A stretch of DNA of 64,000 bases from Virgibacillus halodenitrificans JCM 12304 (GCF_001310895.1 NZ_BAZS01000002.1:1-64000), one strand, 5' to 3'; counted from the stretch's first letter, positions 38,278 to 48,989 are shown. Made by a program: numbers and translations. Notes: a model not told the origin generated them from the sequence alone.

Positions 38278-38306
38278 TTGGTTCTTTTTCCCACTGCTTG
38301 TATACT
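38278..38306 (+). promoter_or_regulatory. Promoter of the amino-acid ABC transporter operon
   Basis: TTGGTT (38278-38283), a 17-base spacer, TATACT (38301-38306), about 55 bases before the first gene. I see no T-box or S-box in the short leader. Confidence 0.55.
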
Positions 38307-38361
38307 TAATAGTACAGTTTAGCGAAAGAGAAAAAATACCTAGTGAAAGGAATTTTGGCGA

Positions 38362-39144
38362 ATGAAAAGACTGAATATTGCGTTAATATTAGTTATAATT
38401 ACTCTAATGTTGGCAGCCTGTGGTGCTGAAAATGAAACAGAAACAGATACTTCCTCAGCTCAGAACGGAAAAGAAGATAACTACAATCTCGTGGAGAAAG
38501 GAAAATTGACTTTTGCTGCTTCCGGAGAATTCAAACCTTTTAGTTATATGGAAGGAAGCAAAATGGTAGGTTACGACATTGCAGTGGCTGAAGCTATCGC
38601 TGAAAAACTTGGATTGGAAGCTGTGCAACAAAAAGCTAAATTTTCAGGGATTGTTACAGGTGTTAACCAAGGTCGTTATGATATCGCGGTCGCAAGTCAT
38701 ACAATTACCGACGAAAGATTAGAGCAAGTGAACTTTTCGGACCCTTATTATTATTCAGGGCCGGTTATTTATACAAGGACTGATAGTGATATTGAAAAAG
38801 CTAATGATCTAAAAGGAAAAGAAATCTCCGTGTCACGGGGTTCTACATATGTGGAAATGGCTCAAGAATATACAGATAATATACCACAGGTAGACAGTGA
38901 TGTAGTTGCACTGCAATCATTGGCAAAAGGACATCATGATGCAGTAATAACAGATGATATTACTGGAAAAACAGCAATTGAGAATGGTTTAGATATTGAA
39001 AATCGCGGTCAGTTAGGTGTTAGTGAACAAGCTGTAGCTGTAGCTAAAGATGACCAAAAACTACTTGAGGATATAAATAATGCACTTAAAGAATTGAAAG
39101 AAAGTGGCGACTTGGCAGCATTAGCGGAAAATGGGTGGGCGTAG
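38362..39144 (+). CDS. Polar amino-acid ABC transporter, substrate-binding lipoprotein
   Basis: A 260-residue extracellular solute-binding protein of family 3. The lipoprotein signal (residues 1-20) ends in the lipobox LAAC. The mature part has the family signature GYDIAVAEAIAEKLGL and the typical segments DIAVASHTITDERLEQVNFS and GKEISVSRGSTYVEMAQ. The amino acid cannot be told from sequence; the fold suits a polar amino acid such as glutamine, arginine or cystine. It is the first gene of a three-gene transporter inserted between ysxC and the hem genes. The gene order of binding protein, permease and ATPase is standard. Confidence 0.93.
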   Translation: MKRLNIALILVIITLMLAACGAENETETDTSSAQNGKEDNYNLVEKGKLTFAASGEFKPFSYMEGSKMVGYDIAVAEAIAEKLGLEAVQQKAKFSGIVTGVNQGRYDIAVASHTITDERLEQVNFSDPYYYSGPVIYTRTDSDIEKANDLKGKEISVSRGSTYVEMAQEYTDNIPQVDSDVVALQSLAKGHHDAVITDDITGKTAIENGLDIENRGQLGVSEQAVAVAKDDQKLLEDINNALKELKESGDLAALAENGWA

Positions 39145-39192
39145 ATATTACTGAGAAACCAGAGGAGATAGAAGAATAATCTACTTGTCTGT

Positions 39193-39217
39193 AACGTGCG
39201 CAGTATATGCGCACGTT
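39193..39217 (+). promoter_or_regulatory. Intercistronic hairpin between binding protein and permease
   Basis: AACGTGCGC and GCGCACGTT form a perfect nine-base stem around AGTATAT, with no T run after it. Such a hairpin can protect the upstream mRNA or partly stop transcription, which would give more binding protein than permease. Confidence 0.6.
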
Positions 39218-39250
39218 TGTGTTTATATGGATATAAGGGAGTGGATAAGT

Positions 39251-39913
39251 TTGGCAGCAATTATGCATTTTTTTGATGTGTTTATAAATAGTTATGATGT
39301 TTTCCTTGATGGATTATGGATAACCTTCAAATTATCACTAGCCTCTTTGGTCATAGCTTTTTTTATAGGTTTGTTTTTTGCAGTATTAAAAATATCGAAT
39401 ATTAGGATTCTTGAATGGATTGCTGATGCTTACATTTGGATTGTTAGAGGCACACCCTTAATCGTTCAAATTTTTATCCTGTTTTATGGTTTAACAGACA
39501 TATTATTAATACCAATGTTTTGGGCAGGAGTAGCTGGACTTGCTTTTCATAGTGGGGCATATATAGCTGAAATAATTCGAGGTGCAATTCAGTCAATTGA
39601 AAAAGGACAGAGGGAAGCAGGGAGATCGCTTGGAATGAGTACAAGTTTAACTATGCGAAGAATCATCCTTCCGCAAGCATTTAGAAGAGCAGTCCCATCT
39701 CTAGGTAATCAGTTTATTATAGGCATAAAGGATTCTTCCTTAGTTTCCTTTATCGGGATGCAGGATTTATTTGGAGTAGCAAGTACGATGGGGTCAAATA
39801 GTTTTGATTACTTATCATACTTCTTTACAGTTGCAGTATATTATTTATTCATTGTATTAGTATTAACCGTATTGGTTAACAGAATTGAAAAAAGATTGGC
39901 AGTAAGTGATTAA
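39251..39913 (+). CDS. Polar amino-acid ABC transporter, permease
   Basis: A 220-residue inner-membrane permease of the HisM/GlnP type with about five transmembrane segments. The EAA loop is visible as [21 protein letters not shown] choose the TTG at 39251 because AAGGGAGTGG lies about seven bases upstream. Longer frames exist to the left but run through the intercistronic hairpin. It stands between the binding protein and the ATPase genes. Confidence 0.92.
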   Translation: MAAIMHFFDVFINSYDVFLDGLWITFKLSLASLVIAFFIGLFFAVLKISNIRILEWIADAYIWIVRGTPLIVQIFILFYGLTDILLIPMFWAGVAGLAFHSGAYIAEIIRGAIQSIEKGQREAGRSLGMSTSLTMRRIILPQAFRRAVPSLGNQFIIGIKDSSLVSFIGMQDLFGVASTMGSNSFDYLSYFFTVAVYYLFIVLVLTVLVNRIEKRLAVSD

Positions 39914-39930
39914 AAGGGGGGAAGAGCACA

Positions 39931-40671
39931 ATGGATAATAAAAAGGAAATTATTCGTGTAGATCAATTAAATAAGTCATTTGGTGATTTGCACGTATTAA
40001 AGGATATTGATTTGACAGTTATGGAAAGTGAGGTTGTCGTATTAATTGGGGCTAGTGGTTCAGGGAAAAGTACATTACTCCGTTGCTTGAATTTTTTGGA
40101 AATGAAAAATGGTGGAGAAATTTTTCTGGATGGAGAGAAAATCAACAAAAGTACCCATGATTTAAATGATATTAGACAACGGGTGGGCATGGTGTTTCAG
40201 CACTTCAATCTTTTTCCACATAAAACTGTTCTCGGTAACGTAATTGAAGCTCCTATTCATGTGAAAGGAGAGAATAAAGCAAATGCTATAAAGGAAGGGA
40301 AAAAACTATTGGATAAAGTAGGTTTGGAAGATAAATATGATGTTTATCCTTCTACTTTATCTGGCGGACAAAAACAACGAGTAGCTATTGCTCGTGCCCT
40401 TGCAATGAAACCGGAAGTTATGTTGTTTGATGAGCCGACATCTGCTTTGGATCCAGAGTTGGTCGGTGAAGTTCTTTCTACAATGAAGGAACTTGCTGAA
40501 GAAGGAATGACAATGGTAGTAGTCACACACGAAATGGGGTTTGCACGAGAAGTAGGTGATTGGGTTGTATATATGCATGATGGAAGGATCATTGAATATG
40601 GTCACCCGAACGAAATATTTGATCAACCAAGAGAAGAGCGAACTCGATCCTTTATAAGCTCCGTACTATAG
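39931..40671 (+). CDS. Polar amino-acid ABC transporter, ATP-binding protein
   Basis: A 246-residue cytoplasmic ATPase of the polar amino-acid uptake class (GlnQ/ArtM type). Walker A is GASGSGKST, the Q loop is in [13 protein letters not shown], the ABC signature is [16 protein letters not shown], and Walker B with D-loop is [14 protein letters not shown]. The H loop is [20 protein letters not shown] precedes the ATG. It is the last gene of the transporter operon, followed by a terminator. Confidence 0.95.
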   Translation: MDNKKEIIRVDQLNKSFGDLHVLKDIDLTVMESEVVVLIGASGSGKSTLLRCLNFLEMKNGGEIFLDGEKINKSTHDLNDIRQRVGMVFQHFNLFPHKTVLGNVIEAPIHVKGENKANAIKEGKKLLDKVGLEDKYDVYPSTLSGGQKQRVAIARALAMKPEVMLFDEPTSALDPELVGEVLSTMKELAEEGMTMVVVTHEMGFAREVGDWVVYMHDGRIIEYGHPNEIFDQPREERTRSFISSVL

Positions 40672-40686
40672 CATTCAACTATTCTA

Positions 40687-40719
40687 AAAAAGAACCTCGT
40701 CCTGAAGGGGTTCTTTTTT
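40687..40719 (+). terminator. Terminator of the ABC transporter operon
   Basis: AAAAAGAACC pairs with GGTTCTTTTTT around a short GC-rich loop. Confidence 0.85.
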
Positions 40720-40753
40720 AGATAGGATTTTTGCCTTATTATGTTAAAAGAAT

Positions 40754-41233
40754 CTACTTCTTTCTCTTTAATAAATAGATTCCGAGAATAATAAGGATAA
40801 TCGGCCAAAATCTTTCCCCATAATCAATTAATACATAGACCCATGTCAGCCATTCCGGTAATTGAACAGAAAATATGAATACTAGAGCTATACTAATGAG
40901 TAATAATCCAGGAAATAACCCTTCTTTTGTTTGCGTGAATTTAATAAGAAAGGCGATTCCTATTATTAATAAATAAACACCCCAATGATCGATCCAAAAA
41001 GAATAATTTTGTACTCCGTGAAAATGAATACCAAAACCAAGCAAAATTGTTCCAACAAATAAATTTTGATGTTGCTTTGTTGTGTAACTATGTATAAGAA
41101 AAGCTAATCCAATAATAATAAGTAGTGTCTGCCATGAATAAAAATTGGTGATAATAGGTAATCGCAATTCTTTTAGCAAAAAGTAAATACCAATGCCAAT
41201 GATGATATAAGCCGCTAAGCTATTCTTCCTCAT
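40754..41233 (-). CDS. ysxD: Hypothetical membrane protein (YsxD-like)
   Basis: A 159-residue protein made almost wholly of membrane segments: about residues 5-22, 30-47, 56-74, 82-98, 104-120 and 135-153. It ends with KRKK, and its hydrophobic repeats resemble the LiaF/DUF5668 type of membrane module. I take the ATG at 41233 (MRKNSLAAYI), preceded by GGGGTG; a longer frame upstream has no ribosome-binding site. B. subtilis has ysxD of similar size beside hemA, which supports the name. The function is unknown. Confidence 0.75.
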   Translation of the reverse strand: MRKNSLAAYIIIGIGIYFLLKELRLPIITNFYSWQTLLIIIGLAFLIHSYTTKQHQNLFVGTILLGFGIHFHGVQNYSFWIDHWGVYLLIIGIAFLIKFTQTKEGLFPGLLLISIALVFIFSVQLPEWLTWVYVLIDYGERFWPIILIILGIYLLKRKK

Positions 41234-41391
41234 ATATTCACCCCATTTAACCATCTTGTTTTCTTGCCATATGTATTTCAATGTGATAAAGTACATTCGG
41301 GTTACACAATTTACAATATAGTTACGTACCATCTTAACATATAGTTTCAGAATGTGTTCACATTTTAGCTGAAACTGATGATTCATCCATG

Positions 41392-41406
41392 TTATAATAA
41401 GTATCG
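41392..41406 (+). promoter_or_regulatory. Possible PerR-like box upstream of hemA
   Basis: TTATAATAAGTATCG agrees with the PerR box TTATAATnATTATAA fully in the left half and partly in the right half. It lies between the divergent ysxD-like gene and hemA; PerR control of the hem operon is known in B. subtilis. A TATAAT at 41434-41439 could be the hemA -10 box. Confidence 0.35.
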
Positions 41407-41512
41407 ACTGAGATTTATTTTATATTAGTGGGATATAATAATAGTGTAAACATTAATCATTTTCGCTGTGCGTTTGTCTATGTAGACTAGCGTTTAGTTG
41501 GGGGTAGATCAT

Positions 41513-42874
41513 GTGCATATCATAAAAGTAGGATTCAATTATAAATCAGCTCCTGTGGAAGTCAGGGAAAAACTAACATTTGCCGAGCATACACTTCCTG
41601 ATGCCTTAAATAATTTAAAGCAGCAGAAGAGTATTTTGGAAAATGTAATCGTCTCAACATGTAATCGAACAGAGATTTATGCCGTTGTAGATCAACTTCA
41701 TACTGGTCGTTATTATATTAAACAATTTTTAGCTGACTGGTTTCAATTAGAAAAAGAAGCATTTACCTCATATCTTCGTATTGCTGAAAATGACGGAGCA
41801 TTAGAGCATTTATTTCGTGTTACATCAGGACTTGATTCCATGATTATAGGGGAAACCCAGATACTCGGACAAGTAAGACAAGCCTTTTTTACTGCGCAAG
41901 ATACAAAAACAACAGGGACTATCTTTAACCAATTATTTAAGCAAGCCATCACCTTTGGAAAACGAATGCAAAAAGAAACAACAATTGGTGAAAATGCAGT
42001 ATCCGTGAGTTATGCTGCTGTAGAACTTGCAAAAAAGATTTTTGGGGACCTTTCGAATAAGCATGTTGTTATTCTTGGTGCTGGCAAGATGGGGGAGTTG
42101 GCTGCTAAAAATCTTCAAGGTTCTGGAGCAACTGAAATCACGGTGGTTAATCGTACATTAGAAAAGGCTGAGGCATTAGCTGATAAGTTCGCAGCGAAAG
42201 CAGATCAATTCGATAATTTACTTCCTGTTTTGCAGAAAGCGGACATTCTTATTAGTTCGACGGGGTCAGAAGAGCTTGTCCTTACAAAACAGTCCTTGGC
42301 AGCTATTCAAAAGAAAAGAAAGGGTAATCCTTTATTTCTTGTAGATATTGCTGTGCCTAGAGATTTAGATCCACGAATTGGAGAGCTTGAGAACGTATTC
42401 TTGTATGATATTGATGATTTACAACATATTGTGGATGAAAATCTTCAAGCAAGAAAAGCGGCTGCTGAGCAAATTGAAATTCAAGTTGAAGAAGAAATTG
42501 TTTTATTTAAAGAGTGGCTAAAAACCTTAGGAGTTGTTCCGGTTATTTCCGCTCTGCGCCAAAAGGCTCTTTCTATTCAAGCTGAAACGATGAAAAGCAT
42601 TGAAAGAAAGATCCCTGATCTAACAGTAAGAGAGAAAAAGGTATTGAATAAACATACGAAAAGTATTATAAATCAGCTTCTTAAAGAGCCGGTTACTCAA
42701 GCAAAGGAACTAGCGGATAGTAAAGATGCCGATGAAGCATTAGCACTGTTTGTCAATATTTTTGGTATTGAAGAAGAAGTGAAAGAAGAGTTAGCAAAAC
42801 AAGTAGTTAAAAAAAGAATAATAATGAAAAAAACAACGAGAAAGAAGTATCCTTTCCGAATATTAGTCCATTAA
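41513..42874 (+). CDS. hemA: Glutamyl-tRNA reductase
   Basis: A 453-residue NADPH-dependent enzyme that turns glutamyl-tRNA into glutamate-1-semialdehyde, the first committed step of tetrapyrrole synthesis. The catalytic cysteine is in [11 protein letters not shown] at about residue 50. [20 protein letters not shown] and the nucleotide-binding [16 protein letters not shown] are typical, and a C-terminal dimerisation helix region follows. I choose GTG at 41513 (product begins [20 protein letters not shown]), served by GGGGGTAG; a TTG 15 bases upstream would bury that site. It is the first gene of hemAXCDBL. Confidence 0.96.
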   Translation: MHIIKVGFNYKSAPVEVREKLTFAEHTLPDALNNLKQQKSILENVIVSTCNRTEIYAVVDQLHTGRYYIKQFLADWFQLEKEAFTSYLRIAENDGALEHLFRVTSGLDSMIIGETQILGQVRQAFFTAQDTKTTGTIFNQLFKQAITFGKRMQKETTIGENAVSVSYAAVELAKKIFGDLSNKHVVILGAGKMGELAAKNLQGSGATEITVVNRTLEKAEALADKFAAKADQFDNLLPVLQKADILISSTGSEELVLTKQSLAAIQKKRKGNPLFLVDIAVPRDLDPRIGELENVFLYDIDDLQHIVDENLQARKAAAEQIEIQVEEEIVLFKEWLKTLGVVPVISALRQKALSIQAETMKSIERKIPDLTVREKKVLNKHTKSIINQLLKEPVTQAKELADSKDADEALALFVNIFGIEEEVKEELAKQVVKKRIIMKKTTRKKYPFRILVH

Positions 42875-42903
42875 CTACTTTTTAAGGTGAAAGGATTCTA
42901 ACT

Positions 42904-43728
42904 ATGTTTGAATTAAAATGGGTTTATGAATTTATTTTAATTATTTATGGCTTAAGTTTGGTTAGTTACTTCCTTGATTTTATCCAAGATAACCGGAGAG
43001 CAAATCGGATTGCTTTCTGGTTACTTAGTATGGTTTGGGTTATTCAAACCCTTTTTTTATTGCTTGAAGTAGTGATAGAAAGGAATTTTCCTGTAATCAC
43101 ATTAAATGACGGCCTGTTTTTTTATGCCTGGGTACTTGTTACAATATCCTTAATCATTAACAAGCTTTTTACGATTCATTTCATCGCTTTTTTTACTAAT
43201 TTATTTGGCTTTTTTATTTTGTTATTTCATATCTCTACAGTTGCACAAAATGACATGAAAGCTAATGGCGTCCAATTGGTGCATGAAATCTTAGTGAGCC
43301 ATATTACATTAGCAATCGTGTCTTATGGCTTTTTCACTGTATCCTTCTTAATTTCTGTTATGTACTTAGTTCAATATAAGTTGCTCAAGAAGAAAAAAGG
43401 ATTTAAGTGGATGTGGAGATTTGGTGATTTGAATAGATTGGATACCTTTTCTTTTTGGGCAATAACAATAGGAGTACCTTTACTTTTAATAGGGATTATT
43501 CTGGGTGTCGTATGGGCATATTCTTCCCGTGCGGAGTTTTATTGGTTTGATCTCAAAACAATAGGGTCTATACTTGTGTTAGCTGTGTATATTTTATATT
43601 TAATCTTGCGATTGGTAGGTGGCTACAAAGGGAAGACGATAGCAATTTATAATACCGCTGCGTTTCTAGTTCTCTTAATTAACTTCTTTTTATTTAGCTT
43701 GCTATCAAATTTTCATTTTTCATTTTAG
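42904..43728 (+). CDS. hemX: Cytochrome c assembly-like membrane protein HemX
   Basis: A 274-residue membrane protein with about eight hydrophobic segments, related to the CcsA/CcmC group. In B. subtilis HemX lowers the amount of HemA. Typical blocks are NDGLFFYAWVLVTISLIINK and FGDLNRLDTFSFWAITIGVP, and GVVWAYSSRAEFYWFDLKT near the C-terminus. It lies between hemA and hemC in the hem operon, 11 bases before hemC. Confidence 0.93.
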   Translation: MFELKWVYEFILIIYGLSLVSYFLDFIQDNRRANRIAFWLLSMVWVIQTLFLLLEVVIERNFPVITLNDGLFFYAWVLVTISLIINKLFTIHFIAFFTNLFGFFILLFHISTVAQNDMKANGVQLVHEILVSHITLAIVSYGFFTVSFLISVMYLVQYKLLKKKKGFKWMWRFGDLNRLDTFSFWAITIGVPLLLIGIILGVVWAYSSRAEFYWFDLKTIGSILVLAVYILYLILRLVGGYKGKTIAIYNTAAFLVLLINFFLFSLLSNFHFSF

Positions 43729-43739
43729 GAGGAATTTAG

Positions 43740-44669
43740 TTGCGTAAAATAGTTGTTGGTTCAAGAAAGAGTAACCTTGCATTAACACAAACAAATTGGG
43801 TGATTGACCAGTTGAAAAAAGCTGGAGTTACAAATGATTTTGAAGTGAAAAAAATTGTGACAAAAGGGGATAAAATTCTTGATGTAACATTGTCAAAAGT
43901 AGGTGGGAAAGGTCTGTTTGTGAAAGAAATTGAACAGGCTATGTATGATGAGGAGATAGACTTTGCTGTTCATAGTATGAAAGATATGCCTTCAGTTATG
44001 CCAGAAGGGCTCGTAATTGCATCAATTCCTGATCGGGAAGATCATCGTGATGCTTATATTGCTAAGGGAAACACACCTTTTCGTGATCTTCCAGCTGGAG
44101 CGATTGTAGGTACAAGTAGCTTAAGACGATCTGCTCAGATACTCGCAGAGAGACCAGATGTAACTATTAAATGGATAAGAGGTAATATTGAAACTAGATT
44201 ACGTAAGCTAGAGGAAGAGGACTATGATGCCATTATACTGGCAGTTTCGGGACTTAAACGCGTTGGATTAAGTGAAGAGTTGATAACCGAATATCTTGAA
44301 CCTGAAATTTGTGTCCCTGCTGTAGGACAGGGTGCGTTAGCTATTCAATGTAGAGAAGATGACACGGAAATGCGCAACTTGTTAGAAAAGATCAATAATT
44401 CGTATACTACAAGAACTGTGGAAGCGGAAAGAACCTTCTTGCGCTTATTGGAAGGTGGTTGCCAGGTTCCGATTGGAGGATATGCTTACCTGGAAGGTGA
44501 TGAAATAATTCTTACTGCATTGGTTGGTACCCCGGATGGGAAAACAATATTAAAGGAAGAAGTGCGAGGAAAAGATCCGGAATCAGTTGGAGAAATTGCA
44601 GCAAATCGATTAATTAAGCAGGGTGCAAAAGAAATAGTGGAAAAAGTAAAAGAGGAATTGGATCAATAA
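43740..44669 (+). CDS. hemC: Porphobilinogen deaminase
   Basis: A 309-residue enzyme that joins four porphobilinogens into hydroxymethylbilane. The dipyrromethane cofactor cysteine is in [13 protein letters not shown] at about residue 240. The substrate-binding segments [15 protein letters not shown] and [12 protein letters not shown] are present. The start is TTG at 43740, with AGGAGGAA upstream. Its stop overlaps the hemD start (TAATG), so the two are translationally coupled. Confidence 0.97.
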   Translation: MRKIVVGSRKSNLALTQTNWVIDQLKKAGVTNDFEVKKIVTKGDKILDVTLSKVGGKGLFVKEIEQAMYDEEIDFAVHSMKDMPSVMPEGLVIASIPDREDHRDAYIAKGNTPFRDLPAGAIVGTSSLRRSAQILAERPDVTIKWIRGNIETRLRKLEEEDYDAIILAVSGLKRVGLSEELITEYLEPEICVPAVGQGALAIQCREDDTEMRNLLEKINNSYTTRTVEAERTFLRLLEGGCQVPIGGYAYLEGDEIILTALVGTPDGKTILKEEVRGKDPESVGEIAANRLIKQGAKEIVEKVKEELDQ

Positions 44670-45430
44670 TGAATGTATCCTTACAAGGAAAACAAATACT
44701 TGTAACTAGAGAAAAAAAACAAGCAAAAGAATTTGCTGACTTAATTCTGGAGCATCAAGGAATACCCATTGAAGTTCCTCTATTAACTGTTTCATGCAAG
44801 GATCGTAAAGAGAATCAAGAGGTTTTGCAATCCATTTCAAATTATGATTGGATTTTCTTCACAAGTGCTAACGGGGTGAAGTGCTTTTTTGAAACGGTAG
44901 AGAAGTATCTCACCCCTGAAAATGCACTTCCAACTAATATTGCCGTAGTTGGTCATAAGACAGAAAACGCGTTAAAAAGGTTTGGTTATAGTGCAAAGTT
45001 CAGACCATCCGTTTATAACGCAGAAGTAATGGGGATGGAATTTTTAACAGAATTCCCCAACCCTGGGTCTATTCTACTTGTAAGAGGGAACCTTTCCAGG
45101 GATGTACTTCCAACTACTTTTATTGATAATGGTTTAAACTTTGATTCTATAGAAGTATATGAAACATCTTATAATTTTCTAGTCAAAGAGCAATTGAACA
45201 AACATCTGGAAAAAAGCCAAATTGATTTTATTACCTTTACAAGCCCTTCAACGGTAGAGTCATTTTGCGCAATGGCTGCTAAAAAAACAGGATTTGTGTA
45301 TGTATGTATTGGAACGACCACTGAGAATAAGGCGAGGGAAGTAGGGTTATCACCTATTATCTCTCCAAGCGAATTTACTATAGAAGAAATGGTAAGAAGT
45401 ATAAGTAAATATATTTCTATGAAAGGATAG
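44669..45430 (+). CDS. hemD: Uroporphyrinogen-III synthase
   Basis: A 253-residue enzyme that closes hydroxymethylbilane with inversion of ring D. The family is poorly conserved, but ILVTREKKQAKEFADLI, DWIFFTSANGVKCFFE and FITFTSPSTVESFCAM are typical landmarks of the two-domain fold. It overlaps hemC by one base and ends seven bases before hemB. Confidence 0.94.
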   Translation: MNVSLQGKQILVTREKKQAKEFADLILEHQGIPIEVPLLTVSCKDRKENQEVLQSISNYDWIFFTSANGVKCFFETVEKYLTPENALPTNIAVVGHKTENALKRFGYSAKFRPSVYNAEVMGMEFLTEFPNPGSILLVRGNLSRDVLPTTFIDNGLNFDSIEVYETSYNFLVKEQLNKHLEKSQIDFITFTSPSTVESFCAMAAKKTGFVYVCIGTTTENKAREVGLSPIISPSEFTIEEMVRSISKYISMKG

Positions 45431-45436
45431 ATAGAT

Positions 45437-46417
45437 ATGAAGAACATGCCGGAATTTAAGCGACATCGCAGATTAAGATCTTCAGCAGCTATGCGTTCCA
45501 TGGTGAGGGAAACACATATAAGCACAGATGATTTAATTTATCCTTTATTCATTTTGGAAGGTGAGAACACGAAAAATGAAGTACCTTCGATGCCAGGTGT
45601 TTACCAAATTACAATGGATATTTTAAAAGAAGAAGTAAAAGAAATTCATTCCCTTGGAATAAAATCCATGATACTTTTTGGAGTACCTAATGAAAAAGAT
45701 GAACATGGAACAGGTGCATACATAAAAGACGGGATTATCCAAGAAGCAACACGTGTGATTAAAAAGGAAGTCCCTGATATGCTAGTAATCGCAGATACTT
45801 GCCTTTGCGAGTATACATCTCATGGCCATTGTGGAGTAATTCATAATCAAGATGTAGATAATGATGAATCACTTGCACTATTGGCCAAAACGGCTGTCTC
45901 CCAGGCTGAAGCCGGTGCGGACATTATTGCTCCATCCAATATGATGGATGGGTTTGTAACAGTTATTCGTAAAGCTTTGGATGAAGCAGGGTTTACAAAT
46001 ATTCCGATCATGTCTTACGCGGTAAAATATGCCTCTTCTTTTTATGGACCGTTTCGTGATGCTGCAGATAGTACTCCTCAATTTGGAGACCGAAAAAGTT
46101 ACCAAATGGATCCTGCAAATAGACTAGAAGCCATGCGTGAGGCAGAATCTGATATGCAAGAAGGTGCTGACTTCTTGATTGTAAAACCAGCTTTATCTTA
46201 TCTGGATATCGTTCGTGATGTGAAAAATAAATTTAATGCACCTGTAGTAGCTTACAATGTCAGTGGTGAATATTCAATGGTTAAAGCAGCAGCATTAAAT
46301 GGATGGATAAACGAAAAAGAATTAGTACTTGAAAAGCTTACTTCCATGAAAAGAGCTGGAGCAGATTTAATCATTACCTATTTTGCTAAAGATGTTGCTA
46401 AGTGGTTAAGTGAGTAA
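45437..46417 (+). CDS. hemB: Delta-aminolevulinic acid dehydratase (porphobilinogen synthase)
   Basis: A 326-residue enzyme that condenses two molecules of 5-aminolevulinate into porphobilinogen. The zinc-site cysteines are in [15 protein letters not shown] (about residues 117-131). The two active-site lysines are in [18 protein letters not shown] and [14 protein letters not shown]. It stands between hemD and hemL in the operon. Confidence 0.98.
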   Translation: MKNMPEFKRHRRLRSSAAMRSMVRETHISTDDLIYPLFILEGENTKNEVPSMPGVYQITMDILKEEVKEIHSLGIKSMILFGVPNEKDEHGTGAYIKDGIIQEATRVIKKEVPDMLVIADTCLCEYTSHGHCGVIHNQDVDNDESLALLAKTAVSQAEAGADIIAPSNMMDGFVTVIRKALDEAGFTNIPIMSYAVKYASSFYGPFRDAADSTPQFGDRKSYQMDPANRLEAMREAESDMQEGADFLIVKPALSYLDIVRDVKNKFNAPVVAYNVSGEYSMVKAAALNGWINEKELVLEKLTSMKRAGADLIITYFAKDVAKWLSE

Positions 46418-46450
46418 GATTCAGATTAACTTAAATTGGAGTGAGAAACT

Positions 46451-47740
46451 ATGAAGAGCTTTGAAAATTCAGTAGATGCATACAAAGAGGCTGTTGATTT
46501 AATGCCTGGTGGTGTAAATTCACCTGTTCGTGCATTTAAATCTGTTGGCATGTCGCCAATTTTTATGGAGTCCGGAAAGGGTTCTAAAATTGTGGATATT
46601 GATGGAAATGAATATATAGATTATGTATTAAGCTGGGGGCCACTTATTCTTGGACATGCCGATGATAGGGTGGTAGAGAAGTTGAAAAGTGTAGCTGAGA
46701 AGGGCACTAGTTTCGGTGCACCAACTAAGTTGGAAAATGAATTGGCAAAGCTTGTGATCGATCGTGTGCCATCTATTGAGATGGTTCGTATGGTTAATTC
46801 AGGCACAGAAGCAACGATGAGTGCATTACGATTGGCCAGAGGTTATACAGGAAGAGATAAAATATTAAAGTTCGAAGGAAATTATCATGGACATGGCGAT
46901 TCCTTATTAATTAAGGCAGGCTCTGGTGTTGCAACACTGGGATTACCTGATAGTCCAGGTGTTCCAGAGTCAATTGCTAAAAATACGATTACTGTACCCT
47001 ACAATGATATGGAAAGTGTACGTTATGCATTTGAGAACTATGGTGAGGATTTAGCTGCTGTAATTGTAGAGCCTGTGTCTGGTAATATGGGAGTAGTTCC
47101 ACAAAAAGATGATTTCTTAAAAGAGTTAAGAGAAATTACTGAAGCAAACGGAACAGTTTTAATCTTTGATGAAGTGATGACTGGTTTCCGTGTCGGATAT
47201 AATTGCGCACAAGGGCATTTCGGTGTAACACCTGACCTGACTTGTCTTGGTAAAGTGATTGGTGGAGGTCTACCTGTAGGGGCATATGGTGGAAAACGCG
47301 AGATTATGGAAAAAGTAGCGCCTACAGGATCCATTTATCAGGCGGGTACCTTGTCAGGAAATCCATTGGCCATGACGGCTGGTTATGAAACGCTACGAGC
47401 TCTAAATGAAGAATCTTACAAAGAAATAAATAAAAAAGTGGATAAGTTAATTAATGGGTTTAAACAAGCTTCAGAAGAGTTCCATATTCCTTTACAAATT
47501 AACCGTGCTGGTTCTATGGTTGGGGTGTTCTTCACTAATGAAGAAGTAATTAATTATGAAACAGCACAGACCTCCAATCTCGATTATTTTGCACAATATT
47601 ATAGAAATATGATTGAAGAAGGCGTATTCCTTCCGCCTTCTCAGTTTGAAGGATTATTTCTTTCTACTGCTCATACTGATGCGGATATTGAGAAAACAGT
47701 TAAAGCGATAAGAAATGCCTTTTCTAAAATTGAAAAATAA
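46451..47740 (+). CDS. hemL: Glutamate-1-semialdehyde 2,1-aminomutase
   Basis: A 429-residue PLP enzyme that makes 5-aminolevulinate from glutamate-1-semialdehyde. The PLP lysine is in [18 protein letters not shown] at about residue 267; [12 protein letters not shown] is the upstream cofactor segment, and [16 protein letters not shown] is the family start. GGAGTGAG precedes the ATG. It is the last gene of the hem operon, closed by a strong terminator. Confidence 0.97.
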   Translation: MKSFENSVDAYKEAVDLMPGGVNSPVRAFKSVGMSPIFMESGKGSKIVDIDGNEYIDYVLSWGPLILGHADDRVVEKLKSVAEKGTSFGAPTKLENELAKLVIDRVPSIEMVRMVNSGTEATMSALRLARGYTGRDKILKFEGNYHGHGDSLLIKAGSGVATLGLPDSPGVPESIAKNTITVPYNDMESVRYAFENYGEDLAAVIVEPVSGNMGVVPQKDDFLKELREITEANGTVLIFDEVMTGFRVGYNCAQGHFGVTPDLTCLGKVIGGGLPVGAYGGKREIMEKVAPTGSIYQAGTLSGNPLAMTAGYETLRALNEESYKEINKKVDKLINGFKQASEEFHIPLQINRAGSMVGVFFTNEEVINYETAQTSNLDYFAQYYRNMIEEGVFLPPSQFEGLFLSTAHTDADIEKTVKAIRNAFSKIEK

Positions 47741-47767
47741 AATGAATTTTAATCTTAATAATACACT

Positions 47768-47803
47768 AAAAGCTATTCCTTAATTAAGGAATAGCTTTTT
47801 CTA
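47768..47803 (+). terminator. Terminator of hemAXCDBL
   Basis: AAAAGCTATTCCTT pairs perfectly with AAGGAATAGCTTTT, followed by T. Confidence 0.88.
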
Positions 47804-47822
47804 TTTTTCTATTGTTTTTAAA

Positions 47823-47852
47823 GCATATCTTATTTGAAAAGAACATATAGAT
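47823..47852 (+). promoter_or_regulatory. Sigma-E type promoter of spoVID
   Basis: GCATATC (47823-47829), 14 bases, CATATAGAT (47844-47852), close to the sigma-E pattern (-35 TCATATT, -10 CATACAAT). B. subtilis spoVID is sigma-E dependent, which fits. Confidence 0.55.
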
Positions 47853-47902
47853 AATTAAGACATATGAGTTTAAGGAAATATATGTTGAAGGGAGGAAGTC
47901 TG

Positions 47903-48985
47903 TTGGAAAACGAAAGTTCAGTTTTCAGTTTTGAGTTGAACGAGTCCCTTTATTTTGAAAAGGGACAGGAAGTTTTGGAAATGAGAGGCATTTCACTTGA
48001 TCCAGAAATCTCTATACAACCATTCAATGAATACATTTCCATTCGTGGTGTTATTGAATTGCAAGGAGAATATGTAAAAGAAGTCCAAATAGAAGATAAG
48101 GAAAATCGATTCGACTATGATGCTTTTCAGTCAAAACGTTTTGTAGAAAGGGTTATGGATAATGATGATGGCACCTTGGAATTTACACATCGATTTCCAG
48201 TAGAGATTTCGGTACCAACATACCGTGTAGAAAACTTGGAAGAGGTAAGCGTATATATTGAGTCTTTCGATTATGAGTTACCCGAAAAAGATCATTTGAA
48301 ACTCTATTCTACCGTACAAATCCATGGGGTAAATCAACTGGTAGAAAGTGCTGAAAACCGCGTGGATGTAGAACAGGAAGAAGAGTCATCTGAAGGAGTA
48401 GAGCAAGAAACATTTGAATTTGAGATTAAGCCAGAGAATGAGTCAATAAATGAATTGGATTCTACACAGGAAGAACAAGAAATTCCGCGTTTTCTTCCAA
48501 GCTCTCTAAGGGATGATTCTCTTGAAGAAGAAGGGGAAGATAAGGAGGAAGAGAATAACATAGAGGAAGACGAAAAAGGAAACCGATGGAAGTATAAGGA
48601 AACAAAAACGTTAACGCAGTTTTTTGAAGATTTATCATCTAAAGAAGAACTAAGTGTCGAGGATCCAGAAATCTCCTCTTCTAGTATTGCAGATGATTAT
48701 TCTTCTCCATCCTCTGATTCACCATCAATCTCACATGAAATAATGGAAAGTAGTAATAGTCGTGAAGTTGAGGATGTGAGTTATTTGTCTGACATGTTCC
48801 GTCATTCTGATGAGGAGCAATATTCTAAGATGAGACTCTGTTTTGTGCAGCCAAATGACACGATTGAAACCATAGCTGAACGTTATCAGATAACAACTTT
48901 ACAATTGATAAAGCAGAATAGATTAGATGAAGAATATGATGTATCTGAAGGGCAATTACTTTATATCCCTCATACTAAGAAATAA
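47903..48985 (+). CDS. spoVID: Spore coat assembly protein SpoVID
   Basis: A 360-residue morphogenetic protein that makes the coat encase the forespore. The N-terminal domain has SVFSFELNESLYFEKGQEVL and IRGVIELQGEYVKEV. The middle (about residues 155-310) is very rich in Glu and Ser and likely disordered. A C-terminal LysM domain contains VQPNDTIETIAERYQITTLQ and GQLLYIPH. I use the TTG at 47903, because AAGGGAGGAAG is placed for it. ysxE follows, as in B. subtilis. Confidence 0.92.
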   Translation: MENESSVFSFELNESLYFEKGQEVLEMRGISLDPEISIQPFNEYISIRGVIELQGEYVKEVQIEDKENRFDYDAFQSKRFVERVMDNDDGTLEFTHRFPVEISVPTYRVENLEEVSVYIESFDYELPEKDHLKLYSTVQIHGVNQLVESAENRVDVEQEEESSEGVEQETFEFEIKPENESINELDSTQEEQEIPRFLPSSLRDDSLEEEGEDKEEENNIEEDEKGNRWKYKETKTLTQFFEDLSSKEELSVEDPEISSSSIADDYSSPSSDSPSISHEIMESSNSREVEDVSYLSDMFRHSDEEQYSKMRLCFVQPNDTIETIAERYQITTLQLIKQNRLDEEYDVSEGQLLYIPHTKK

Positions 48986-48989
48986 AAAT

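Noticed and set aside
41234-41386. A longer N-terminus for the ysxD-like gene
   Set aside because: The extra part has no ribosome-binding site and is not membrane-like, whereas GGGGTG serves the ATG at 41233.
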